DNA from: a virus
Reading direction: 5' to 3' (one strand)
DNA length: 28,991 nucleotides
Virus record (IMG/VR): IMGVR_UViG_3300047094_000669
Location: 1-28,991 of that record
Made by a program: the position numbers and the translations under genes. Positions 8,828 through 15,218 of this stretch are shown here, one piece after another. Positions within the stretch are counted from its first letter, which is position 1, and every line of letters begins with the position of its first letter. The notes beneath the pieces are model-generated. The model was not told the DNA's origin. It ran no database searches and saw only the letters and a list, made by a program, of their open reading frames with translations.

Positions 8828-9240
8828 TAGTTTGTAACATCCTCAAGGAGAGTAATCTTCCCTTGAGCAACTGTCCAAACAAGTGTGTCCTGTGGAAGAC
8901 GTAATTCAATATCAAAAATATCATTTGTTCTTAGTAGTGCAGTTTGTGCTGCGGTTAGATTAACCTTAAACTCACCGTCACCATCATCTAGGTCTTGTTC
9001 TGGTGTAATTGTAAAAATTAATGTTGCAGTGTCTGTAATTATTTGAGGCTCAACTGGGGTAGTAGGTCTTTTAAACTCTACCTCTATTGTCCAGTCAGGG
9101 ATATCTAAAGGTTGCTTGGCATCATCTGTTACGTAAACCATAAAGGAAGCTGTATCGCCTTTTACAATTGTCCAATTAATAAATGGTGGTTTTTCACCAA
9201 TATCATATGTAGATGCGCCTTGACCTCTATAAGTTGCCAT
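8827..9240 (-). CDS. BppU-like baseplate/fibre-base protein, 137 aa (copy 1)
   Basis: INWTIVKGDTASFMVYVTDDAKQPLDIPDWTIEVEFKRP matches the N-terminal domain of BppU-type proteins: a ligand-free beta sandwich that anchors receptor-binding proteins to the baseplate. The C-terminus (IELRLPQDTLVWTVAQGKITLLEDV) has the usual closing strands. It is the first gene of the minus-strand fibre cluster, reading away from the lytic enzyme. A TATAAT is about 50 nt upstream near 9291. Two diverged paralogues are at 10867 and 26912. Confidence 0.72.
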   Translation of the reverse strand: MATYRGQGASTYDIGEKPPFINWTIVKGDTASFMVYVTDDAKQPLDIPDWTIEVEFKRPTTPVEPQIITDTATLIFTITPEQDLDDGDGEFKVNLTAAQTALLRTNDIFDIELRLPQDTLVWTVAQGKITLLEDVTN

Positions 9241-9343
9241 TATGCTAAACCTGCTTTCAGTAATTTCTAAGTGCTATGGTATTTCTATTATACCACTTTC
9301 AATTATAACAAATGTATAACAAAAATAAAAAAATGTTAAAAGT

Positions 9344-9373
9344 TTGACTCTACAGGTTAAATCATGTTATACT
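9344..9373 (+). promoter_or_regulatory. Promoter of the secreted lytic enzyme
   Basis: TTGACT (9344-9349), an 18-bp spacer and TATACT (9368-9373). It faces away from the minus-strand fibre cluster. Confidence 0.65.
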
Positions 9374-9380
9374 TGTACTA

Positions 9381-9398
9381 TGCTACCAACAGGTAGCA
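9381..9398 (+). promoter_or_regulatory. 5' leader hairpin before AGGAGG
   Basis: TGCTACC-AACA-GGTAGCA is a perfect 7-bp stem with a four-base loop, ten nt before the AGGAGG site (9409-9414). It begins at about the predicted transcript start, so it may protect the 5' end or tune translation. Confidence 0.55.
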
Positions 9399-9422
9399 AT
9401 TGTACTCTAGGAGGTATTTTTT

Positions 9423-9968
9423 ATGAGAAGAGACAAAATGGCTTGGATTGGAATCCTATCTTTAGTTGGGGTTATCTCACCTATGAGTAACGCTGCTAAT
9501 GCCGAAACTACTAAAAATAATTTATCGATAAAACAGGCTCAAAACCTTACTGCCACCCCCAAGGTGGCTTTTGTTGTTTCTAAAGCAAAAATGTTAGATA
9601 GATATGAAAATAAAACACATCTTACAGATCGTGAGCTAAAGCATCTTCTTTCTCTTGTTGGGTTTAAGGGAAATGATTTAGTTGTAGCCTGGGCTATTGC
9701 TAAGAAAGAATCTAATGGCAGACCTTTGGCTTTTAACGGAAACCATAAAACAGGAGACTCATCATATGGCGTGTTTCAAATTAATATGATTGACCAACTT
9801 GGTCCAGATCGTAGAGATAAGTTTGATCTTGAGTCTAATGCTGAGTTATTTAATCCCGTAAAAAATGCTGAGATTGCTCACTACATGTCCCAAGGCGGAG
9901 ATGATTGGTCTTCTTGGAAAGGGATTACTCCAAGAACTAAGTTCTGGATGAGTAAGTTTCCTAAATAA
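9423..9968 (+). CDS. Secreted lytic transglycosylase/lysozyme-like protein
   Basis: This 181-aa protein has a signal peptide: basic MRRDK, a hydrophobic stretch at about 7-20, and an ANA-E cleavage site near 27. The catalytic domain spans about 70-181. E96 in AIAKKESNG is the likely catalytic glutamate, GDSSYGVFQINM (111-122) is the SLT/goose-lysozyme-type signature, and DWSSWKG (161-167) is typical of the actinobacterial form. It would cleave peptidoglycan at lysis, or be virion-associated at entry. A perfect AGGAGG lies eight nt before the ATG. The gene stands alone between its own promoter and a strong terminator. The nearby membrane protein at 11594 may be its holin. Confidence 0.85.
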   Translation: MRRDKMAWIGILSLVGVISPMSNAANAETTKNNLSIKQAQNLTATPKVAFVVSKAKMLDRYENKTHLTDRELKHLLSLVGFKGNDLVVAWAIAKKESNGRPLAFNGNHKTGDSSYGVFQINMIDQLGPDRRDKFDLESNAELFNPVKNAEIAHYMSQGGDDWSSWKGITPRTKFWMSKFPK

Positions 9969-9980
9969 CCTTTAAGGTAA

Positions 9981-10020
9981 AAAAAAATACCCTTGCTTTA
10001 ATAAGTGGGGGTATTTTTTT
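9981..10020. terminator. Bidirectional intrinsic terminator
   Basis: A 12-bp inverted repeat has arms AAAAAAATACCC and GGGTATTTTTTT with a 16-nt loop. Both strands end in a T-run, so it can stop the plus-strand lytic gene and the minus-strand collagen-like gene. Confidence 0.85.
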
Positions 10021-10035
10021 ATTATACTTACACCA

Positions 10036-10779
10036 TCAAGAAACTGATATATACATACCCTTTAAAATGATGGTGCTTTCATTATCTGCTCTTGCTTGAA
10101 TAATACCACCTTCAGATTTGATTTTTGATAAGTCGACATATAGGGTTTGGCTAACAGACATTTCATATGGGTATTTATATTTTAACATTCCGATATATCC
10201 TGTTGGAGATTCTACTTTTGGAATATATGTTCTAATCCAGGCTTCTGTGCTATTTGTGTCGGTAGTCAATGCTATATCATATCTAATGTCTACTCTAGTC
10301 CCTACTTTTAATTGCTTAAAATTAATCCTTTGTGTAACTGAACTCCAGAGTGATACTGAGCCTGCTGGAAGGAATTGTAAAATATTATTGTTTTCATCAT
10401 CATCCATTAAGATATTTACCCAGCCATCATCTCCTCTATCAGGTCCTAGAAATAATGGTTTTCTATTTTTATTTTCATAGTATGCCCAACCTGGGTATTG
10501 ACCCGAAGGACTTTCATATCCTTGACCACCACCACGTCCAGGTTCACCTTTAGGCCCTTGCGGTCCTTGAGGACCCTCTTTACCATCTTTTCCTGGAATT
10601 CCCCTATCACCTTTTGGGCCTTCAGGTCCTTGTGGTCCTATCGGTCCTTGATCCCCTTTTTCACCCTGAATTCCTGGTACAGCGATATACTCAGTATTAC
10701 TGGCTTCTATGCTTTTGGTTGACTTTATTGCTTCCGAATATCTTGCTTTTGGGGCATCCATATTTTTTGATATGGCCAT
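10036..10779 (-). CDS. Collagen-like tail fibre protein, 247 aa
   Basis: A 35-residue N-terminal segment is followed by about 17 uninterrupted Gly-X-Y triplets (residues 36-86, many GPQ, GPK and GEP). A beta-rich C-terminal domain of about 160 residues follows ([28 protein letters not shown] onward). Phage collagen-like segments form rigid trimeric shafts, so this is a likely fibre or head/tail decoration. It is the third gene of a minus-strand unit beginning with a BppU-like protein and ends at the shared terminator. Whether its prolines are substrates of the local prolyl-hydroxylase-like enzymes is only a hypothesis. Confidence 0.8.
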   Translation of the reverse strand: MAISKNMDAPKARYSEAIKSTKSIEASNTEYIAVPGIQGEKGDQGPIGPQGPEGPKGDRGIPGKDGKEGPQGPQGPKGEPGRGGGQGYESPSGQYPGWAYYENKNRKPLFLGPDRGDDGWVNILMDDDENNNILQFLPAGSVSLWSSVTQRINFKQLKVGTRVDIRYDIALTTDTNSTEAWIRTYIPKVESPTGYIGMLKYKYPYEMSVSQTLYVDLSKIKSEGGIIQARADNESTIILKGMYISVS

Positions 10780-10782
10780 GTG

Positions 10783-10866
10783 CTATTTCTTTACTTTAAA
10801 AATAGTACCGTTTATCCTTATAATTGGTGGAAGTTTTGTATTAGTATCTTTAATTTTAATTATCAT
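10783..10866 (-). CDS. 27-residue mini-protein between BppU-like and collagen-like genes
   Basis: ATG at 10866 directly follows the upstream TAA, and the frame (MIIKIKDTNTKLPPIIRING...) closes just before the collagen-like gene. It is short, basic and hydrophobic, and occupies the place that larger small genes hold after the other two BppU-like genes. It may be a reduced version of that partner. The 3' limit is approximate to within a few bases. Confidence 0.45.
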   Translation of the reverse strand: MIIKIKDTNTKLPPIIRINGTIFKVKK

Positions 10867-11283
10867 TTAAGATACTCCGCCCAAAGTATTTCTTGTAGTT
10901 GATGGAGAAACATCTCCAAGAACACAGATGGTTCCAATTACTGGAGTCCAGGTAATTGTTGAATCTCCGTCTGGAACTATGGCCTGAAGGTCAAAAGATA
11001 ATTCTGCAACTACAGACTTATATTTAGATCCCCAGTTTTCAGTAATTGAAGCGGGAGCGCTAACGGTAACAACAGAGCCATCTACCGTAATATCTAATTC
11101 ATCCAAAACGTCTGTAGTAGGATCATAAGCTGTGGCTGCAAAGCCCCATCCAACTGTATCAAATTCTTCAACTTCATCATTTTCAAGAAATGAAACTGTA
11201 AATGAAGCATAGTCTCCACGAACGACAGTCCATTGTATATTTGCTGGGGTTGCCCCAAATCGTTCTATTGTAGGTGAGCACAT
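10867..11283 (-). CDS. BppU-like baseplate/fibre-base protein, 138 aa (copy 2)
   Basis: IQWTVVRGDYASFTVSFLENDEVEEFDTVGWGFAATAYDP aligns with the INWTIVKGDTASF start of copy 1, and TWTPVIGTICVLGDVSP with its closing strands. It probably connects the collagen-like fibre encoded two genes downstream to the particle. A TATAAT (11292-11297) lies eight nt before the ATG, so the leader is absent or very short. Confidence 0.68.
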   Translation of the reverse strand: MCSPTIERFGATPANIQWTVVRGDYASFTVSFLENDEVEEFDTVGWGFAATAYDPTTDVLDELDITVDGSVVTVSAPASITENWGSKYKSVVAELSFDLQAIVPDGDSTITWTPVIGTICVLGDVSPSTTRNTLGGVS

Positions 11284-11593
11284 AATAATTGATTATACCA
11301 TAAAATAAGGCTAACACTCAAGAGCAGTGGGGTGGGGTAGGCAACTTGAGTGCTAGCACTAAGATTATATCTTATTATTTATTTAAAACCAGGTTATTAA
11401 GGATTGTTATAACAAAAATTTATAGTATTAAATTGTTATCAAATTGTTATAATAAGAATAGTTACAAATGTCCGTTTTATACTAATAGTCCAGGGTATTG
11501 ATAGTGTATACTTAAAATATATAAAGAAAAGAATATACTGTAAATAAGGTTTTTAGATATAAAGTATATTATATATAAGGAAAAGGGAAAACT
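11284..11593. other. Gene-free AT-rich interval
   Basis: No coding frame is convincing here. It holds a minus-strand TATAAT (11292-11297), a 12-bp-arm inverted repeat (11311-11356), and a very AT-rich stretch with several TATAAT/TATACT-like hexamers and one AAATGTCCGTTTT motif (11466-11478). It separates the holin-like gene from the BppU-collagen unit. Confidence 0.6.
11311..11356 (-). terminator. Long-arm inverted repeat with G-rich loop, possible terminator
   Basis: CTAACACTCAAG and CTTGAGTGCTAG form a 12-bp arm with one mismatch around a 22-nt loop containing GGGGTGGGG. Read on the minus strand it is followed by TTATTTTAT. It could end the holin-like transcript just before the next promoter. 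Confidence 0.5.
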
Positions 11594-11878
11594 CTACTTA
11601 GAGCGAGAAATATACTCAAGCAATATATCATACATATGATCTAGTTTATCACTAGTTGCTTTACGAAGTTGCTTGGCTTCTTCTTGTTCTGCTTTAATTG
11701 CCTTGATCTCATCACGCATACTGGTTCCGCCGTTAGTTTTGGTTTCGGCACGAATATCGCAAACCGCTTCGTGTATAGGCTTGATCTGGACTTTAATATA
11801 CCAACGAATAGCACCAACGATAATTGCTCCAATTGAAAGCAAAGTAAGTATAAATTGTGCCCAATCGGTTGTGGTCAT
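11594..11878 (-). CDS. Membrane-anchored coiled-coil protein, holin-like
   Basis: I place the start at the ATG at 11878 (94 aa), nine nt after a TATAAT on the minus strand; a longer frame upstream lacks any initiation signal. One transmembrane helix lies at about residues 8-27 (FILTLLSIGAIIVGAIRWY). A charged, coiled-coil-prone C-terminal half follows (TKTNGGTSMRDEIKAIKAEQEEAKQL). Such single-pass proteins are common beside phage lysis genes and often annotated as holins. Here the lytic enzyme is 2 kb away, so the role is tentative. Confidence 0.55.
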   Translation of the reverse strand: MTTTDWAQFILTLLSIGAIIVGAIRWYIKVQIKPIHEAVCDIRAETKTNGGTSMRDEIKAIKAEQEEAKQLRKATSDKLDHMYDILLEYISRSK

Positions 11879-11887
11879 AATAAACCT

Positions 11888-11893
11888 ATTATA
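11888..11893 (-). promoter_or_regulatory. -10 element of holin-like gene
   Basis: TATAAT on the minus strand, nine nt before the ATG at 11878. No convincing -35. Confidence 0.4.
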
Positions 11894-12025
11894 CATTATA
11901 TTTTGCTTTAAATTTCGGCGGGATACAACAAAGCCGAAAATAGAGGGTATACAAACCTCCCTTAGACAACATATGGGACACACTCCCAATAGTGTCTAAT
12001 ATTGGCTCCTATGCTCCATATGGGC

Positions 12026-12031
12026 TATAAT
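12026..12031 (+). promoter_or_regulatory. Leaderless promoter -10
   Basis: TATAAT is followed by seven nt and the ATG at 12039, with no ribosome-binding site between. Confidence 0.5.
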
Positions 12032-12038
12032 GGTTTAT

Positions 12039-12236
12039 ATGGAAGATGTTACTATTGGAGATTGGCTCAAACCTTCTACTCCCAGAGCCAGCAAAGATGT
12101 TATAGATGATCGTATGGCAATATGCACCAATTGTGAATTCTTTAAGAAGAATGGTGCCAGATGTAAGAAGTGTAATTGCTTTATGAAGTTAAAGACTGAT
12201 CTATTAGATGCTCGTTGTCCTATTGGGAAATGGTGA
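12039..12236 (+). CDS. Cys-rich small protein, 65 aa
   Basis: I start at MEDV (12039); an ATG three codons earlier overlaps the -10. The protein has CTNC, CKKCNC and a final CPIGKW. The cysteine pattern suggests one or two zinc sites. Similar short proteins ending in CPIGKW occur in aquatic phages. No function can be named. Confidence 0.65.
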   Translation: MEDVTIGDWLKPSTPRASKDVIDDRMAICTNCEFFKKNGARCKKCNCFMKLKTDLLDARCPIGKW

Positions 12237-12256
12237 TTTAGCCAGCGACCAGGAGA

Positions 12257-12301
12257 TAATGGTTTGTATACCGTCGCATATTTGACTATAACAAACCGTT
12301 A
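12257..12301. terminator. Inverted repeat between convergent mini-genes
   Basis: TAATGGTTTGT (12257-12267) and ACAAACCGTTA (12291-12301) can form an 11-bp stem with one mismatch. It lies where the plus gene ending at 12236 and the minus gene ending at 12315 converge, so a two-way terminator is plausible, though there is no strong T-run. Its arms carry the GGTTTG core also seen at 25.4-26.2 kb. Confidence 0.45.
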
Positions 12302-12314
12302 TAAATATAAAACC

Positions 12315-12479
12315 TTAGTTTTCTGGTTTGTGAGCATTTGAGGTTTTGCAACTACATCCATTACAACAGGTTTCTGAAAATATTTTTACAGCCAGGTTTG
12401 GATATTCTGGTTTGTAGAATGAGCTTTCAAATTCAAAGTTTTCATCCCATGCGTTCTCTAGGTTGTCTAGTATGCCCAT
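12315..12479 (-). CDS. Cys-rich acidic mini-protein, 54 aa
   Basis: The start is the ATG at 12479, exactly six nt after a minus-strand TATAAT (12486-12491), so it appears leaderless. The N-terminal half is acidic and aromatic; the C-terminal half has a compact ETCCNGCSCKT cluster that could bind metal. Unknown function. Confidence 0.55.
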   Translation of the reverse strand: MGILDNLENAWDENFEFESSFYKPEYPNLAVKIFSETCCNGCSCKTSNAHKPEN

Positions 12480-12485
12480 AGTTTT

Positions 12486-12491
12486 ATTATA
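12486..12491 (-). promoter_or_regulatory. Leaderless promoter -10
   Basis: Minus-strand TATAAT followed by AAAACT and the ATG at 12479. The -35 position has TTCAGA at 17-bp spacing. Confidence 0.55.
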
Positions 12492-12615
12492 CCCTATCCC
12501 CTGGAAAATCTGAAAAATTATAAAATTGGGTTTTGCCAAAATCTGAATATTTTTCTAAGATGTACGATACACATATAAATAAATAAAATTGTAAAAATAT
12601 AGTGCGCCCGTAGGC

Positions 12616-12640
12616 GGTGCTCCTATTTCTAGGAGACACC
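12616..12640 (-). terminator. Hairpin at 3' end of a minus-strand operon
   Basis: GGTGCTCCT and AGGAGACACC pair around ATTTCT, with one bulged base. It overlaps the stop codon of the last small gene (12629). No T-run follows, so it may be an mRNA-stabilising end rather than a terminator. Confidence 0.4.
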
Positions 12641-12802
12641 TTGCAAATAACCGTCAATTCCTAGCAGATCGCAAGTTACCTTAACTCTCTGGTTTTCTTT
12701 TAGTGTTGTTTTGTATAGGTCAATAAAATCATAAACCTCTTGCTTAGTCATAAGGTTAATATCTTTAGTGTTACCTAGCATAGATGTTAATGTAACTTTC
12801 AT
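12629..12802 (-). CDS. Small protein of unknown function, 57 aa
   Basis: MKVTLTSMLGNTKDINLMTKQEVYDFIDLY...; the ATG overlaps the upstream stop (ATGA). It is the last of three coupled minus-strand genes. The N-terminus looks beta-rich and the middle helical. Not recognised. Confidence 0.65.
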   Translation of the reverse strand: MKVTLTSMLGNTKDINLMTKQEVYDFIDLYKTTLKENQRVKVTCDLLGIDGYLQGVS

Positions 12803-12951
12803 TTAGTGTCTACCTCTCTAATCATATAGGTAAATCCCTTACCTAATTTATTTAATTCTGCGATAACCGCTAGGATTTCCTCTGGCTTGTTAGCCTTTTG
12901 GTTTACTGCTAGTAATTGGCTACCCTGCCAAAGTGTGTAAGTGATAGTCAT
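12799..12951 (-). CDS. Small protein of unknown function, 50 aa
   Basis: MTITYTLWQGSQLLAVNQKANKPEEILAVIAELNK...; starts directly after the upstream TAA and ends in an ATGA overlap. The YTLW-x-G start recalls the LWVGG/VWVGG mini-proteins at 16557 and 16678, so this may be a distant relative. Unknown function. Confidence 0.65.
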   Translation of the reverse strand: MTITYTLWQGSQLLAVNQKANKPEEILAVIAELNKLGKGFTYMIREVDTK

Positions 12952-13125
12952 TTATTTAACCTCCTCTAGGGTAGTTTCTAACACTACCCAACCCTCTAAA
13001 ACCTTTTGGCTTAGGTAATCCCAAGCCTTAGTCTCGCTTTCGCATAGGGCTTGGATAGTACCTGTCCAACCCATATTAGAACCAACCCAAGTTAGTAGGT
13101 ATTGTGTTTTTGTTAATGTAGTCAT
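12952..13125 (-). CDS. Small protein of unknown function, 57 aa
   Basis: MTTLTKTQYLLTWVGSNMGWTGTIQALCESETKAWDYL...; the first gene of the three-gene minus-strand operon, with an AAAGGTGG site upstream. The TWVGS motif followed by a helix resembles the other WVGG mini-proteins in this window. Unknown function. Confidence 0.68.
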   Translation of the reverse strand: MTTLTKTQYLLTWVGSNMGWTGTIQALCESETKAWDYLSQKVLEGWVVLETTLEEVK

Positions 13126-13172
13126 TTTAGACCACCTTTCTTTAGGTTATACTTTAACCTTCTATACATAGT

Positions 13173-13200
13173 ATTCTAGCACCTACCACTGACATTTTGA
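13173..13200 (-). promoter_or_regulatory. Early-type promoter, TGTCAG class, minus strand
   Basis: Read on the minus strand: TGTCAG (13189-13194) in the spacer, TGC, then TAGAAT (13173-13178). The -35 is poor, but TGTCAG and TGC keep the same spacing as in the other cassettes. Drives the 13125-12629 operon. Confidence 0.65.
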
Positions 13201-13232
13201 CCCCTTTTCTCGGGCGTGTCGTAATTTATTTT

Positions 13233-13248
13233 TGTGGCGTTGATCACA
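13233..13248. promoter_or_regulatory. CRP/GlxR-like operator 1
   Basis: TGTGGCGTTGATCACA. Its centre is 74.5 bp upstream of the predicted start for the minus-strand promoter at 13173. Confidence 0.65.
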
Positions 13249-13285
13249 TATACCCTGGGAGTTTCCTGAGAGCGGCCCGGCCCCT

Positions 13286-13305
13286 TGTGGATAACCTGTG
13301 TATAA
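13286..13305. promoter_or_regulatory. DnaA-box pair
   Basis: TGTGGATAA (13286-13294) and TGTGTATAA (13297-13305) are 11 bp apart, next to the GGCCCGGCC motif. An inverted near-copy is at 15664-15679. Confidence 0.55.
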
Positions 13306-13331
13306 GTACCTATTAAAGGCTTGATATATCC

Positions 13332-13493
13332 TTAATCACAAGCGCACCACAATGAACCACTTTCAATAGTGCTCCAATGTCCGTCTATATCACAATAAAA
13401 GGCATTTTCTATCATCTCATCTGTGATAGTTTCAATAGTTAGGAATGGGAATTCCGCTATTAGTTGATCAATTACATTTTTTACTTTTGACAT
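13332..13493 (-). CDS. Small acidic protein, 53 aa
   Basis: MSKVKNVIDQLIAEFPFLTIETITDEMIENAFYCDIDGHW...; a GAAAGGA site precedes the ATG. It is the only gene of its transcript, under the leftward promoter at 13543-13571. Helical N-terminus and a C-terminal CAC-D ending. Not recognised. Confidence 0.65.
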   Translation of the reverse strand: MSKVKNVIDQLIAEFPFLTIETITDEMIENAFYCDIDGHWSTIESGSLWCACD

Positions 13494-13542
13494 TTTATTG
13501 TCCTTTCGTTTAGTAGTTATACTTTAACTATCTAATACTGGA

Positions 13543-13571
13543 AGTATAGCAAACCATACTGACAAATACAA
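13543..13571 (-). promoter_or_regulatory. Early-type promoter, TGTCAG class, minus strand
   Basis: Minus strand: TTGTAT (13566-13571), 17-bp spacer with TGTCAG and TGC, TATACT (13543-13548). A full match to the plus-strand cassettes in inverted orientation. Confidence 0.8.
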
Positions 13572-13592
13572 GTCTAAACACGGCGTGTCGTG

Positions 13593-13608
13593 TGTGATCT
13601 CTACCACA
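13593..13608. promoter_or_regulatory. CRP/GlxR-like operator 2
   Basis: TGTGATCTCTACCACA, centred 64.5 bp upstream of the predicted start of the minus-strand promoter at 13543. Confidence 0.7.
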
Positions 13609-13622
13609 CAGCCCGGCAAAAA

Positions 13623-13638
13623 TGTGGTACACATCACA
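13623..13638. promoter_or_regulatory. CRP/GlxR-like operator 3
   Basis: TGTGGTACACATCACA, 30 bp from operator 2 centre to centre, so on a similar face of the helix. It lies in the gap between the two divergent promoters. Confidence 0.65.
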
Positions 13639-13694
13639 TTTGACCCCCCTTATAAAACCCCTGCTCAGAGCCTTAATTCCCCTATCTCTGGAGA

Positions 13695-13710
13695 TGTGGT
13701 GTACATCACA
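13695..13710. promoter_or_regulatory. CRP/GlxR-like operator 4
   Basis: TGTGGTGTACATCACA is nearly a perfect palindrome. Its centre is 76.5 bp upstream of the predicted start of the plus-strand promoter. Confidence 0.7.
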
Positions 13711-13743
13711 AAACGAAATGTCCGATTTATCATAGTTACTTGT

Positions 13744-13772
13744 CAGTAAATGTCAGACCCCCCTGTTATACT
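13744..13772 (+). promoter_or_regulatory. Early-type promoter, TGTCAG class
   Basis: TGTCAG (13751-13756) and TATACT (13767-13772) at the standard distance. The -35 at 17-bp spacing (CAGTAA) is poor; a TTGTCA lies just upstream at 13740. Starts the main rightward array. Confidence 0.65.
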
Positions 13773-13824
13773 TCTAGGTATAAAGAAAGTTAATCAAGGT
13801 GATTAACAAAGAAAGGAAAACAAA

Positions 13825-13983
13825 ATGTTTTCACTAAAATATAAAATGACTAGAATTGGTCGCTACGGAAATGTAGAAACCGTTACTACTAAACTCCCTA
13901 TGAAAAGTGAGTTAGCCATAAATAATTGGTTAGACTCAGATGTTGCTAAGGGTTGGACTATCCTAGAAGTAGAGGTGAACTAA
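13825..13983 (+). CDS. Small basic protein, 52 aa
   Basis: MFSLKYKMTRIGRYGNVETVTTKLPMKSELAINNWL...; a GAAAGGA site precedes the ATG. First gene of a rightward operon whose members overlap end to start. Looks like a small beta-alpha fold. Not recognised. Confidence 0.65.
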   Translation: MFSLKYKMTRIGRYGNVETVTTKLPMKSELAINNWLDSDVAKGWTILEVEVN

Positions 13984-14141
13984 TGACTAATATCCTTACT
14001 CATAACCTAGGTTATATTCAGCAATATAATCGTCATCTAATGCTAAATAACCGTAACGGTTTAACTAATTGCCAATGCAAATTGTATTGCGCCCCTGATG
14101 CTATGTATTCAGACAAGATCAAGAAAGTAGGTACTAAGTAA
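13983..14141 (+). CDS. Small protein with CQCKLYC motif, 52 aa
   Basis: The ATG overlaps the previous stop (TAATG). MTNILTHNLGYIQQYNRHLML... then CQCKLYC, which could bind a metal. Unknown function. Confidence 0.62.
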   Translation: MTNILTHNLGYIQQYNRHLMLNNRNGLTNCQCKLYCAPDAMYSDKIKKVGTK

Positions 14142-14317
14142 TGGTACAAGTAAAATTGACTTCGTTTAATGGTAATGTAAGGCGTGTGGAATTTGCTACC
14201 GCTTCTCTTGCTGATAACTATATCAAGGCGCTACCTAATGCGCTACCCAAATCAATTACCTTGCAAGTAGAGTGCGACGCTCTAACACTATCAGGACATA
14301 TCAGAGGAGTTAAATAA
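14141..14317 (+). CDS. Small protein of unknown function, 58 aa
   Basis: MVQVKLTSFNGNVRRVEFATASLADNYIKALPNALPK...; TAATG overlap with the gene before. It begins with a predicted beta hairpin followed by a helix. Unknown function. Confidence 0.62.
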   Translation: MVQVKLTSFNGNVRRVEFATASLADNYIKALPNALPKSITLQVECDALTLSGHIRGVK

Positions 14318-14490
14318 TGAATATTGAAACAAAAGAAGTTGTATCCCTATGCAATAAAATTCGTGGAAACGATAAAGATACTGGCGTTCACTATTTAGCA
14401 GGTTACCTATGGGCAAGCCTTGCGGATAGTGAAAGAGAAAGAATCTTTGAAATGTTTAAAAGTGATTTAGAATTGGAGAAAAATAATTGA
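14317..14490 (+). CDS. Small helical protein, 57 aa
   Basis: MNIETKEVVSLCNKIRGNDKDTGVHYLAGYLWASLADSERERIFEMF...; TAATG overlap with the upstream gene. Mostly helical and acidic toward the end. Unknown function. Confidence 0.62.
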   Translation: MNIETKEVVSLCNKIRGNDKDTGVHYLAGYLWASLADSERERIFEMFKSDLELEKNN

Positions 14491-14576
14491 GTAACTTTTT
14501 CGCAAGTGGTAATGCACTTTTATTTTTTTCACTAATTAGTTTTTTTGTTTCTATTTATTTATTTGCAAAAGAATAA
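14487..14576 (+). CDS. Putative 29-residue membrane peptide
   Basis: A TTG start overlaps the previous TGA. The product MSNFFASGNALLFFSLISFF... is almost wholly one hydrophobic helix ending in KE. GGAG lies upstream within the preceding gene. A similar-sized membrane peptide follows the GP88 gene. Tentative because of size and start codon. Confidence 0.4.
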   Translation: MSNFFASGNALLFFSLISFFVSIYLFAKE

Positions 14577-14609
14577 CGGAGGCGGCCCGGCGCAGTCGGG
14601 CGTGTCGCA

Positions 14610-14625
14610 TGTGATAAGAAACACA
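14610..14625. promoter_or_regulatory. CRP/GlxR-like operator 5
   Basis: TGTGATAAGAAACACA, centred 74.5 bp upstream of the predicted start of the promoter at 14657-14685. Confidence 0.65.
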
Positions 14626-14656
14626 TAAAAACTTTCCCGAATTACGGCGTGTCGAT

Positions 14657-14685
14657 TTGCATTTCTGGAAGTTGTCTGCTAGTAT
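14657..14685 (+). promoter_or_regulatory. Early-type extended -10 promoter (upstream of tandem pair)
   Basis: TTGCAT (14657-14662), 17-bp spacer ending in TGC, TAGTAT (14680-14685). The TGTCAG spacer motif is not kept here. Confidence 0.6.
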
Positions 14686-14719
14686 TGCTACTATAACAAT
14701 TAAATAACGCCATAAGTAA

Positions 14720-14735
14720 TGTGATTAACCTCACA
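14720..14735. promoter_or_regulatory. CRP/GlxR-like operator 6
   Basis: TGTGATTAACCTCACA, centred 74.5 bp upstream of the predicted start of the promoter at 14767-14795. Because the promoters are in tandem it also lies just downstream of the first start. Confidence 0.7.
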
Positions 14736-14766
14736 CAAAATATGTCTGATATGTCCGAATTTGAAT

Positions 14767-14795
14767 TTGTATTTGTCAGCCATAACTGCTAAAAT
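14767..14795 (+). promoter_or_regulatory. Early-type promoter, TGTCAG class
   Basis: TTGTAT (14767-14772), spacer with TGTCAG and TGC, TAAAAT (14790-14795); spacer exactly 17 bp. Confidence 0.8.
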
Positions 14796-14830
14796 AGTTA
14801 CATAAAGAAAAAGAAAAGGAAGTGCTAACA

Positions 14831-15055
14831 ATGGCAACTAGAAAATATAATATCGTAGAATTACTAGACGGAAAAGCCTATCGCTCACACTCTCGTAAAA
14901 TTGAGGGAGTTATCGTATGGGCAGAACCTCGCCCCTCAATTTGGTACGGTGAGAACTATGAGGCTTATCTTATCAAGGTGCGCCCTCAATATAAAATAGG
15001 CTCACTACTAAAGAAAGATTTTTATGCTACCGTAGCAGTAAAGGTTGGTGAGTAA
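14831..15055 (+). CDS. Small protein of unknown function, 74 aa
   Basis: The ATG at 14831 follows an AAGGAAG site; a GTG three codons earlier overlaps that site. MATRKYNIVELLDGKAYRSHSRKIEGVIVWAEPRPSIWYGENYEAYLIKVRP... is basic and beta-rich, possibly an SH3-like barrel. First gene of its operon. Confidence 0.65.
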   Translation: MATRKYNIVELLDGKAYRSHSRKIEGVIVWAEPRPSIWYGENYEAYLIKVRPQYKIGSLLKKDFYATVAVKVGE

Positions 15056-15057
15056 TA

Positions 15058-15201
15058 ATGGGAAATTTATTTGATGAACTATCTAATGTATTTATTTGCG
15101 ATAACTGCGATACTCTTGCTACGGTGTCAGTACAAGGCGATACAATAAATATAACACAATGCGCTTGCGTACAACTATTCACAACACAAGAAAACAACTA
15201 A
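15058..15201 (+). CDS. Cys-rich mini-protein, 47 aa
   Basis: MGNLFDELSNVFICDNCDTLATVSVQG...TQCACVQLF; CDNC (14-17) and CAC (35-37) make a likely zinc site. Starts two bases after the previous stop. Unknown function. Confidence 0.6.
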   Translation: MGNLFDELSNVFICDNCDTLATVSVQGDTINITQCACVQLFTTQENN

Positions 15202-15218
15202 AAGAAAAGGAACAGAAA

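Larger units (their letters stand above)
14577..14830. other. Regulatory interval with tandem cassettes
   Basis: Gene-free. Holds, in order: GGCCCGGC, GGCGTGTCG, CRP-like operator 5, another GGCGTGTCG, promoter 14657-14685, CRP-like operator 6, TGTCTG/TGTCCG repeats and promoter 14767-14795. Two complete operator-promoter sets stand in front of one operon. Confidence 0.65.

Noticed and set aside
10036-10779. Host-derived collagen or contamination
   Set aside because: Short GXY runs with a beta-rich tail are common in phage fibres, and the neighbouring BppU-like gene fits.
13371-13380. Another ATGTCCG motif
   Set aside because: It is inside the coding region of the minus-strand 53-aa gene, where ordinary codons explain it.
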